A DNA stretch of 64,000 bases from NCBI RefSeq assembly GCF_003590095.1, contig NC_039488.1, forward strand, positions 310,001 through 374,000, given 5' to 3'. The DNA is from Trichoplusia ni (taxonomy: Eukaryota; Arthropoda; Insecta; Lepidoptera; Noctuidae). The number at the start of each line of letters is the position of its first letter. Within the stretch, counting starts at the first letter, position 1. Position numbers and translations under genes: made by a program. Shown here piece after piece: positions 15,001-24,127 of this stretch. A model generated the notes under the pieces. It was not told where the DNA came from. It did no database searches and saw nothing but the letters and a program-made list of their open reading frames with translations.

Positions 15001-18000
15001 CGAGAAAAAAAGCGCACTTTGCATATAGATGTAGTGCAGAGGTTGGGTTTACAGTTAGTGTCCGCTGTTGAGATGTTAGCGAACAACAACATCATACATT
15101 CAGGTAGTATTACTACACTTGATTGTACTCCATGTAAATCCAGACATATGTTTTAATTTCAATGTTGCATTGCAGACATAAAACCGGCACATATACTAGT
15201 CAACGGAGAATGTTCAAAACTAAAACTATGCGGCTTTGACAGCATGAGCTACGGTGATCAAATAAGAATTCTACCGAATACGGGTACTGTCCCTTACCGA
15301 GCGCCTGAAATCATATTAGGGTACTTCGCAGACCATAGGATAGACGTATGGTCAACAGGCTTAGTAATGTACGAGATGGCAACATCTAACAAATTGTTCA
15401 AAGGATCATCTAACAACGAAATCTTATACAAACAGATTTGTACATTGGGAAGTTTTGAATCTGACATGATAAATGCATCGAGATTCAGTTACAAACATTT
15501 TTCTGGAACGAGTTTTATTCAACACTGTTGGAAGAATGGAAAAATTTCGGTACTTATTTTATTTCGTAAATAACTTCAGGTTTAAGATCAAGATCGTAAG
15601 CAAGGAAATAAATTTTATTTAAGTACTTTTTTTTTGTTACATTTCAGCATTCCAAACTAATACATAGCATCCATAGTAATAAAAATTTCCACGGAGAAAT
15701 ATTTATGGCCTACAAACAGAATTGGGAACGATTTCGTAATAAGTGGCAAGTAACCGAGGATTTAGCCAAGATTGAGAATTTCTATGAGTTGCTGAAAAAA
15801 ATGTTGACTTTGGACCCCCGACGTAGGCTGCCAATACAGTTCATTGGCGCCAGCGAGTTTTTTTATGGCCTAAACTAGTTAGTCTAAGACTTAAAAATCT
15901 GTTAATAAGTGTTTTTAGTTCCTATGTTGATCAAAAGTTATTTTTAATTGTTTATTTCGTAAGAGTCTCACGAAAAAATTACATCTTTAATTTTATTCAA
16001 ATTTTTATTTACATACTACGTAACGTATGCCGCAACTTCTGATTGGACAGATTTCTTTGATAATCATAAGTTTAATGTTAAGTGTATTTATTTATATATG
16101 TTACGAATTAAAAGATATTTATATTAACTGTTTTTTTCTTTCTAGAATGGTTGCGTGTTAAGTAGTGTTAATATACACAGTATATAGTACCTACGGGTAC
16201 AGAAAACCACTTCCAATGCGCTTGCCTGCAGTACAAAGCATCACTTTTGCCGGTATGGAATCGAGGCACCATTAGCACTGTTACGCGAAGCTCGGTACAA
16301 TTCGCTATAACCGCAATCATTTTTAAAAGTAAAGTCTTTTAGTATGCCCAATAAATTCGCAATTGAATCTAGCTGACACAAAATAAGTTTTTCTTCATAA
16401 CTATTCTCTACAGTTCGCAGCTAAAGGAACAAGAAAATCATTACACTTTTAGATTTTTCTGATAATTGCCTCAGAAATAGTATACTGGTAACATTCCTGA
16501 ACGCAAACAGACCAGATTTAAAATTGCACAATCGTACACTGTTATCGATTTCGTTAAGACAGTTTCCACTAATAAAGCATACTATAATGCTTTATTACAC
16601 AGAAGCCAAATAAAGTAAGAAAGAAGTAGATAAATATTACGCAATAGCGCAAAACATAGACTCCTTATTAATATACAATTATCCGGTGGTTCGCGATGCC
16701 TTACTAATTAAAAGTTATTCTCTGTAACTCCTCAACAAGTCATTATGAGCGACAAATGAAGTAATGCGATTTAAAATGAACGATTTTTTTTGTCAAATAT
16801 GTTCAAATTCAATAATTCTGCTATTCTTTGACTGATCTCGGTGTGAATACAGTGATTTAAAAAAAGATAAGGACATATTTACACTATAAGTAGGATATGT
16901 ATTTAATTTTAATTGATTTCAGTGGATGTGAAATTTCCTATTTGGTTGTCCTGAGAAGTAAATTCAAACTGAGGCGTCAATGTTTGTACCATTCTCCTTC
17001 GCATCTATTCTATAATGTTTCACTCTCATTTCTAAATGCATAGTTCAGCAATCATTATTTTAAAAAGTAACAATGAACTTCATTGTCCCCCCGCGACACA
17101 AGGATAAATTCCGTAGTGCGGGAATCGTTTTTAAATAAAAAAAACAGCCACCTACCTGTCCGGGCATCTGCTTGGTGTGTCCGTCGGGCACGTGGAACAG
17201 GACGAGCGGCGCGCGGCGGGCGGAGTGCGGGGACGCGGCGGAGGGCGCCACGTCCACGCGGAAGAAGCCGCGCCGCTGCAGCTGGATGACGTCGCCCACC
17301 TTCAGCGACGCTAGCTCCGGCTCGCCCAGCATTGGGACTTCCCACTGTTCAAAAATATACCCTTACAAACTTGTTCGTGTCATATTTTGACTGACAAATA
17401 AAGATAACTTTATTACTAATTACTTCCAGTAACTCTTTTTGCCCCACTTGGATTTTAACCTGTACAATGTTAAACTTATGACGAATACAGTAGTAGACCA
17501 TCATTGCATTCACACAACCTTTGCTTATTAACCAAGTTACTTCAGACTCACCCTAGTCTCATGTCCGATATAATTCTTGAAGTCCTCGTCCTTATTAAGC
17601 AGGGGCTTCGATATGATGTGGTCGAAGTACACGCAGTAGACCTCCACGGTGGGAGACTTGGGTGTGTCGGCCAGCCAGGTAAGTTTCGTGGTCTTCTTGT
17701 AATCCTTATTCTCGAGGTTCGGGGTCGCGTCTATGCTGGTGACTGTGCCATCGGCAGCACTGGAAATAATGTCATAGGTGATTAATGCTTGTTTATTTTA
17801 CATGGTAAGACCCATTTTCCGCTAATGGTCAAATGTCATAGTTAAACATGCGGTGGCGGGATTTACATTAAGAGAAGATGCCACTTCTAATTTGATTGTT
17901 CACAGCCCTTTCATGGACTTGATTTTTTTGATTGCCATATCTTTGAAATACATTTATCTTCATAAAATTGTGAAGAATTCTTCTGCCATTATCTTTTAGA

Positions 18001-21000
18001 AACTAGTGTATTATTATAGCCTTCTTTTACGCCCTGACGTACGAGAAGGGTGTTGCACAATATAGTAACTACAAATTAAGAATATAATACTTACACATGA
18101 ATTTTATCAATCATAATGTTGCCATAGTTAATAAACGTGGCATTCTCTCCCTCCTTCAGAGCTTGCGCATCAACCTGGTCTATGAGCAACCGGTTGCTGA
18201 CCCACACGGTCTTGTTGCCCACGTCTGGGTTCTTGGGGTGCAAGGCAACCGTCAAAGTGCTTTCTGACACACCCTTTAGGTTGACGGGAACTGGCTTGGT
18301 CTCTAATGCCGTGTAGCGAGGCGCTATTGGGTCAATTACCTGTGGAATTGTTTAGAACTGATAATAATATTGATTAAGCCTACAACGCATAAATAAATAA
18401 ATGATTTTTGTATTACGGTAACATTTTTTGATAAGATTTTTTTGTAACATTTTTTGATTTTTTTTGAAAAGTCAGAGTAAAAAATAAACTTTGTACTCAT
18501 TAGTCTTATAAAGCTAAAACTATTATAATCAATGATTAATCTGCAAATATTTAACATGTATTTTCATTCACCTAATTTTCACTACTTTACTTTATGATTT
18601 ACAGTTATGCATAGTATATAGATGTAGATGACTGGCGAGAAGTGGCGAAGGATACTGTAAGGTGGCATTCTCTCGTATCGAAGGCCAAGACACAATTTGG
18701 GTCGCTGAAGCAACAGAGTAAGTACAGTATAAATATGCAGGAGTGTTCCGTACCTTCTTGTTGATGGCCCAGATCTTGTCCCACTCCATGAAGACGACGG
18801 AGCGGCTGGAGCCCTGCGCCTGTATGAACTGGCGCAGCCCCTCCACGGACATGCCGCGCCGCAGCACGCCGCGCACTGTCGGCATGCGCGGGTCGTCCCT
18901 ATGGAACACAACGTAGAAATCGCACTGGGTAACGTTAACAGGATGGTTGGTTACAATATTTGCTTAATGGAGGTTATGGGTTGGGTTCCTACCCAGAAAA
19001 ATTGTTTCTAGGATCATCACGACCGTTTGTTCCGTATCTGGGTGTAATTTATATATAAAATCTTTTAGAATTTAGAAGTATAGGTATTTTTATCAGCTGT
19101 CTAGTATTCATAGTAGAAACATTGCTTAGTTCGATGCCAGATGGCGTTATGTTGATGTTCACGAAAAAAAAAGATGAATAAAAGGTTAACATCTATCTTA
19201 CCATCCATCAACAAGTCCTTGCTCCACGAACCATGTAAGTTTTCTCTTCGACAATACTGTATTTGTCATGCTCAATCTGTGAAACGTAAATATAATTTTA
19301 ATAAGAGAAATCGTTTAAAATTTTATTGCTAATATTATGGTAATAGGTAGACTGTGGATCACTGTTTCGGTATTTGTAATTTCAATTTAATACACTAACA
19401 GTCATTGGTCTGGATTATCCATCTTTCCATTTTATATGTAATTTAAACTCCTTACCGACTGTATTCCCAGATGTAAGGTTTCCTGATGCCCAACGCGTCG
19501 ATAAACCAGTAGAACTGCGGGTCCCTGTCGTGGTACTCCATAGTCCTCAGTACATGCGTCACGCCCTCGATGGAGTCCACGATAGGACACGCGAAGTCGT
19601 ACGTAGGGTATACTCTGTGAATATCGAGTGAATATTTAATAATTGTTATAAATAGGGAACTTTGTAGGAGGTATAAGGAGGAACGAAAACAGCTAAGCGG
19701 ACTGTGTAATGTGCTTTTAGTAATATGTGTGCCTTACTTACTTATATGTCCATATACATACCACATAAATAAGTATTTTAACTTGTGAGCTTTATAATTG
19801 TTCTTATTAAAACAATTGAATTTAGGCAGTATATACTGGTCTATATTGAGCAAAACTTGCAGTGGGGTGGGGTAAGCACACCACAGTGACGCCACTGCAG
19901 CTTTTCCAAACGACATCAATTTGAAGGCAAAAAATTATAAGTTTTTTTTGGTTAGCTGTAGTTATAAACAACAACCTATCCCAAAATAACTCAATAATGC
20001 TAAAATACGTACTTATACTGATTGCCGGTCCGTGGGTGTGTCTCGGGCTTGCAGCGGTAGATGGTGGGGTCGCGCAGGCAGCCGTTGGGCGACTGCATGT
20101 CGATCTTAGCGCGCACGCAGCACTGGACACCAATGTCACTGGCTTTCTTCATCTCCTCCCATAGCTGGAGATTCTTCTCTACGGCTGGAATAGATTAAAA
20201 AATGTAGTTATTAAATAAAAAACGGTCAAAACGAGATGGACCCGCAATACTGGTTGTTCCTTACGTGAGCTAAAGAAATAGAATTTGCGACTAAAATTGG
20301 GCATATTCAAATTAATGACGATACGCCAAGCATAACGCCAATCGTTGCATCACCTCAATACGTCATCTGTACATATTTCAAAAGTATAGCTATTCTGAAT
20401 CCACGCCATTTCAGGTACACGCGCTTTTTTAACCAACTATCTTGGTGGGACGTGGGACATTATGTTTGTCATCGACGGCCAAAGAGGTGTTAATTATTTA
20501 GCGTTTTATTTCATGCGTATGTACAAGCTAAACTATATTGATGAATATTGTTCTATAACTTTAAACAGCACATACAATTATTCCTGTTCTTGCTCTCAAT
20601 CTTCTGTTCCCGCTCGTTCTTCATCTGTTCGGCGGGCGTGTCGTCAACAAACGCTTTGCCTTCTTTGATAAGCTTCACGCAGTAGTCCAGCATCAGGTCG
20701 AAGTACTGCGACGTGTGCGTGAACAGGTCTGGCTTGATCTCCAGCATCTCCACATCTTCGAGGATAACCTATAACGCAAATAACGGAAATAGTAAATAAG
20801 TAGCTTCAGGTTCTGAAACACATTACTTATTTACGCTGCATACTGGGCGCATGGGGAAGCTTGGAAAAGATGAATAATGAATAATAGGGAATCAAAAATA
20901 AGTTATGTTGTTGTTCTTGTTTTCGGTATGTACAGATTAGAGTAGCAAAGCCCCACAATTTTTTCGCTAAGTGACCACTAAGCAAACTGAAAGCTTTGTG

Positions 21001-23043
21001 GGTTCGTACATACGCATCCTCACTTTAAAAACAATCTTGGTTTGTCTGTATACGGGGGACAAAAGTTGTCTAGTTGTCGAGTCTCGTATTGTTCACGTAC
21101 GGCTTTAGCGTCTTACCTTCTCGAACTCCGCATTCTCCTTAGCCGGATTGGTGTCGTCGAACCTCATGATCAGCTTTCCTTGGAACGCCTGCTGGTAGTA
21201 CTGGTTGAGGAGAGCAGCTTTAGCGTGGCCAATGTGGAGGTATCTAGAAACGGAGTGCAATTTAAAATGATGCTACAACTGCATGGATAGTCGAGTGGAC
21301 ATCAAAACGCCAAACCTACTAAAGCTAAAACCGTGTCGCGGGGTTCGATCCCCGCGTAGGATAAATTTTTGCGTGATCCTCAAACGGTTGTCCTAAGTTC
21401 AAGTGTTTTTGTACATGTGACTTGAATGTTTTTGAAACCTCGGCGACACAAGAATTAAATTTCTGAGTGTGGTCTGTGGACTGTTCAAGGACCAGATACT
21501 AGACTGGTATAGATGAAGACAGTTTAAAGTACATGAGATTGTGTTTCATGGAGAAAAATCTTCGCTATTGTTTAAAGCATAATAAGTTGGTACTGACCCT
21601 GAAGCTTCTGGTGGGAACCGCACAACTACCTTGCCCATCTCAGCATGAGGCAGCTCAATGAATTTTCCCTCTTGTTGACGGCCGGTACCAGCCTCTGGAG
21701 ATTTCCTTAAATAACAAGAATATTTTATTACTCTCTTTGATGTGGTTTTTTGCAGTTAAGGCAGGCATTGACTGTTTCACTGGACTTCTCACTTATGCTG
21801 TAAAATACTTTTCAAGAGCTGTGTTAAATTCATTATAAGTATGTTTATATTTTTAGATAGAAATGTATCTTGCTCAATTAAATATTTTTTTCTATTAAGG
21901 GGCTGCAAGTTGTAAGCAGTTGCTTAAAAAAAAATTGTGGGATGATATGAAGTATGAACCACAATTTCTTGCTTCAAATTTAGATGAACTGTATATATGA
22001 ACAGCACTTATTGATACTTAATTTTATATATGAATGCAAAAAAGTCGATTTATGAAGAATACAAAAAAAAGGTTTTTATCACACCTTGATGAAGTTTTGT
22101 TAAGATTGTCCAGGATATCAGCTGGCAGCTCTTTCAGAGCTTTGGTGACTGATGGTTGAGCCTCAATCAGCTTCATCCAACGGGCGATGTTTAGGTATGT
22201 GGTTTTCTTACTTGCTTCCTTGTATTTAGCTGATACTGGAACATATTGCCATTATTTTACAGTTCATTTTTGAATGAACAATATATCTTAGTTATAAATA
22301 TTCTTTGCATTCTCAAGGCTCATTGTTGGTTAGTTTGAGTTAGGCTCAAGCAATGGGTTAGGTGCTGGTAACTATTGCACATTATTTATTAGAGAACAAT
22401 ATTAGAAGAGTGTGTAGGTATATGATAATTAAATGTGGGAAGATTATGTAAAATAAATAAAGGAAATGTTATACATTATGATCTAATAAAAAACATTTAG
22501 CAAATTAAGTTTTATTTGGTCAATAAAATAAATGATAAGGCAAGCATAGGTTTTAGCACTAACATAAAAATAGTGATAACACCTACCATACAACACACTG
22601 AAGACTGCCAAATCTGATACTGATAATGACTCTCCAACCAAGTATGTGATAGGACCGAGGGTCTTGTCCAAATACTCCAAGGACTTGGGAATCTCATCCT
22701 CGAAGACAAGGCTTAAAGATAGCCAGTGGTTCATGGTGACCTTCTGCAGCGGGCCAGCCCCCTTGTTGAAGGCATTCTCCAGAATCCGTATCAAGTCATT
22801 GCTGGTCGCATATGGCACTGGTTTCGATACATTTGGCAAGGTAACGGAAGATTCACCACCCCAAATGACTTTTACATCCTTTCCTGCAGACTTATAGAAC
22901 TCTGTAGCGAGCAAACCACCTGTAAAGTAAAAAGAAATGCTATTTTAAGCCGTTCATACGTAGCTGATGTAATTTAGAGAAATATTTGTAAAATATTATG
23001 TTATACCTAATGGTGGGTTGGCTTTATTACACGCAACTTTCAT
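1..23043 (-). CDS. EPRS: Bifunctional glutamate/proline-tRNA ligase (EPRS), 3' end beyond window
   Basis: Cytoplasmic enzyme charging tRNA-Glu and tRNA-Pro, normally part of the multisynthetase complex. Exons read on the minus strand: 23007-23043, 22587-22919, 22085-22235, 21598-21705, 21117-21243, 20576-20768, 20013-20184, 19456-19614, 19202-19276, 18754-18898, 18095-18339, 17552-17759, 17156-17344, 7116-7325, 6663-6884, 6001-6213, 5349-5564, 4735-4908, 4270-4362, 3955-4068, 3332-3508, 2660-2774, 2111-2259, 1540-1740, 1076-1193, 503-642, 121-247. All junction phases agree, giving about 1,470 residues. Order: GST-like N-domain (starts MKVACNKANPP), GluRS catalytic core with YLHIGHAKAAL and the KMSKS-like VLSKRKL, anticodon-binding beta-barrels, six WHEP domains, then ProRS with RPTSETVMYP and FLWQEGHTAF. 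The ProRS C-terminus (about 200 or more residues by comparison with the family) is off the left edge. It is divergent from the potassium channel at 24128, and intron 13 hosts a nested gene. Confidence 0.97.
684..955. mobile_element. tRNA-headed SINE fragments (two, opposite orientation)
   Basis: In an EPRS intron. A plus-strand head lies at 684-720 (GCAGGGATAGCCGAGCGG, an A-box-like motif). A diverged minus-strand copy of the same family spans about 793-953; it shows the body motif CAAGTCACATGCACAAAACA and ends in a degraded copy of the head (CACTCACCTATCTATGCAG). Compare with the better copies at 5657 and 45778. Confidence 0.6.
3332..7325 (-). other. WHEP-domain array of EPRS (six repeats)
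   Basis: Linker between the two synthetase halves. Four WHEP repeats are each encoded by one exon (7116-7325, 6663-6884, 6001-6213, 5349-5564). Two are split by a phase-0 intron (4735-4908 with 4270-4362; 3955-4068 with 3332-3508). Each repeat shows the helix-turn-helix pattern QGDLVRxLK...K.....AVK.LL.LKA.YK..TG. WHEP domains bind tRNA or RNA and help complex assembly in the family. Every repeat starts and ends in phase 0, so repeats can be gained, lost or skipped without frameshift. Repeats at 5349-5564 and 6001-6213 are almost identical at nucleotide level across their 3' two thirds. Confidence 0.93.
5657..5873 (+). mobile_element. tRNA-derived SINE, near full length
   Basis: Antisense to EPRS, in the intron between two WHEP exons. 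The head has an A-box-like TAGCAGAGTGGTCGAGG and a clear B box GGTTCGATGCC. A body follows that is shared with other copies in the window (ATGTTTGTCCTGAGTCTGAG and TGTGCATGTGACAAGAATG), ending near GAGGGAGTCG and a T-rich run. Belongs to the same family as 793-953, 17085, 21290, 25390 and 45778. Confidence 0.8.
9060..9360 (+). promoter_or_regulatory. GC-rich candidate promoter and 5' UTR of the nested gene
   Basis: A CpG-rich island (for example GTCGCGCGACGGGCGCGCGC near 9211) in otherwise AT-rich intron DNA, about 200-500 bases before the first coding exon of the nested plus-strand gene, whose acceptor CAG is at 9551-9553. A non-coding first exon ending near 9350 is plausible. Position is inferred; no TATA or transcript evidence. 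Confidence 0.4.
9561..15878 (+). CDS. PRP4-type kinase-like protein, predicted pseudokinase, nested in EPRS intron
   Basis: Six exons, all phase-consistent: 9561-9818, 11515-13037, 13109-14716, 14835-15103, 15176-15549, 15648-15878; about 1,420 residues. Residues 1-1090 are low complexity: first Lys/Ser-rich, then Asn/Glu/Thr-rich. The C-terminal about 325 residues align by eye to PRP4 (spliceosome-associated CMGC kinase): FAVKVLK (Lys 1127), HSDIKPAHILVN (1218-1229), an activation segment with YRAPEIILG, DVWSTG, a PRP4-like SSNNEILYK, and MLTLDPRRR near the end. The catalytic motifs are damaged. DFG reads GFD (1239-1241), the Mg-binding Asn of HxDxKxxN is His 1225, the glycine loop is NGSFS, and no Glu sits where the alphaC residue should be. 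The HxD Asp and VAVK Lys remain. Intron-containing, so not a retrocopy. A scaffold or regulatory role is inference. A candidate ATTAAA poly(A) signal is at 16107. Confidence 0.85.
10545..10905. repeat. Dispersed repeat, probable LINE 3' region
   Basis: Sits in intron 1 of the nested gene. The stretch includes GGGTCCCGGCTGT, a CCCAGGTAACTGGGTTGAGG segment and GACTAGAAGCCGGCTCCAAC, ending in GATGATGA-rich sequence. I recognise this type of sequence as a common moth interspersed repeat, probably the 3' UTR of a non-LTR element. Family not certain and no coding part remains. Confidence 0.45.
15879..17084. other. Gene-free part of EPRS intron 13
   Basis: AT-rich sequence after the nested gene and before EPRS exon 13. 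It should contain the 3' UTR of the nested gene (ATTAAA at 16107 and AATAAA-like sites further on). No open frame, RNA gene or clear repeat seen. Confidence 0.5.
17085..17138 (+). mobile_element. SINE 3' fragment next to an EPRS splice donor
   Basis: A short fragment of the SINE family 3' part: CCCCGCGACACAAGGATAAA followed by CCGTAGTGCGGGAATCGTTT and an A-rich run. It ends only about 17 bases before the EPRS exon edge at 17156. Confidence 0.65.
21290..21475 (+). mobile_element. tRNA-derived SINE copy
   Basis: Antisense in an EPRS intron. It has the degraded head TAGTCGAGTGGACATCAAAA, an intact B box GGTTCGATCCC, then the family body with TACATGTGACTTGAATG and CGGCGACACAAGAATTAAAT. Confidence 0.75.
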
Positions 23044-24127
23044 TTTCAAGCGTTTTGAAGACACGTATGTGTTCTATTTATCGTAATTAATATCTATTTT
23101 CGACACAGTGCCATGCACTCGCCGACCGAACCCCACAAGAGAAACGGAAACTGTCAAAGTCAAAGTATTACGTTTGTCAACGTGTTGTATTTGACACTTG
23201 AAAATGTCATAATATTTTTACATTCCGTTTCATTTTGAGTACAGCCACAAAGTACTTTATTACAGCTCAAGGTGTGATATTTCTTATTCAAGAAAGAACT
23301 AATAAAATTAATTAATAATGTTATTACAGTCTGATATTTTAATATAAAATAGATATATAAGAATTCAAACCTAACGAAAACTATCGCATAATGAAAACCG
23401 TGAGTAGTAATTTTTCATCAAGGAAATTACAAAAGAAATCACAATTTCTTTCTGAGGTAATTTAATGCCATAATATAATTCAATACAAAAAAATAAATAA
23501 TTGAGCGTTCCAGGTCGCAAAATGAACATACTTTGTTTGTCAAAGCAGGCAATGACATCGACTTTATCTCATCTTAAAATCAATATGAAGGCGTAAACAC
23601 ATGCGAAACATCAATCATAGTGTTGTATATGAAACGCGAAAATTTAGTGTACATTGCTATTACAAGACCAGATTCCATTAAGCTTTCGTTAATAAACAGA
23701 GACATGTATATCAAAATTTCAGCTACACTGTGGTTCTATTTATTGACTGAAACGTTTTGCTGCAAACTGAAATATTTGTATTTTTATTGTTGATTTTGTA
23801 AGGTGATTACACCTTATTTATCTTTTGCGATAATGTCGTGAAGTTTACTTCATCCCACACAATTTGTGTTAATTTAAATACGTAAGTACAGTCTTCCCTA
23901 TACACCTTGTTTTATTTTTTTCATTATTTATTTTTATTTAACCGCATTATATTTGGTTTTTAGGTAACAGAAAAATTAAAATAAATTTGAATAGGTGCTA
24001 AACATGTTTTCGTTCTATAACTCTTTCGTGCAATGTAAAATTGTTATAATATTTGCACTTCAGATCATGGTGTTAGACTTTCGCAAAATATTTTTTTACA
24101 GACAAATCGAAGGTTGTGGTAGTAAGG
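23044..24127. promoter_or_regulatory. Divergent promoter region of EPRS and the K2P channel
   Basis: About 1.1 kb separates the start codons of EPRS (minus) and the TASK channel (plus). It contains several TGACA or TGTCA words between 23150 and 23215. It should hold both promoters and 5' UTRs. No TATA box or initiator can be assigned with confidence. Confidence 0.45.

Noticed and set aside
9561..15878. Nested gene as a processed pseudogene of PRP4
   Set aside because: It has five introns with consensus splice sites and matching phases and no in-frame stops, so it is not a retrocopy.
17055..17390. Several overlapping GC-rich frames on both strands
   Set aside because: Shadows of one EPRS exon (17156-17344) in other frames.
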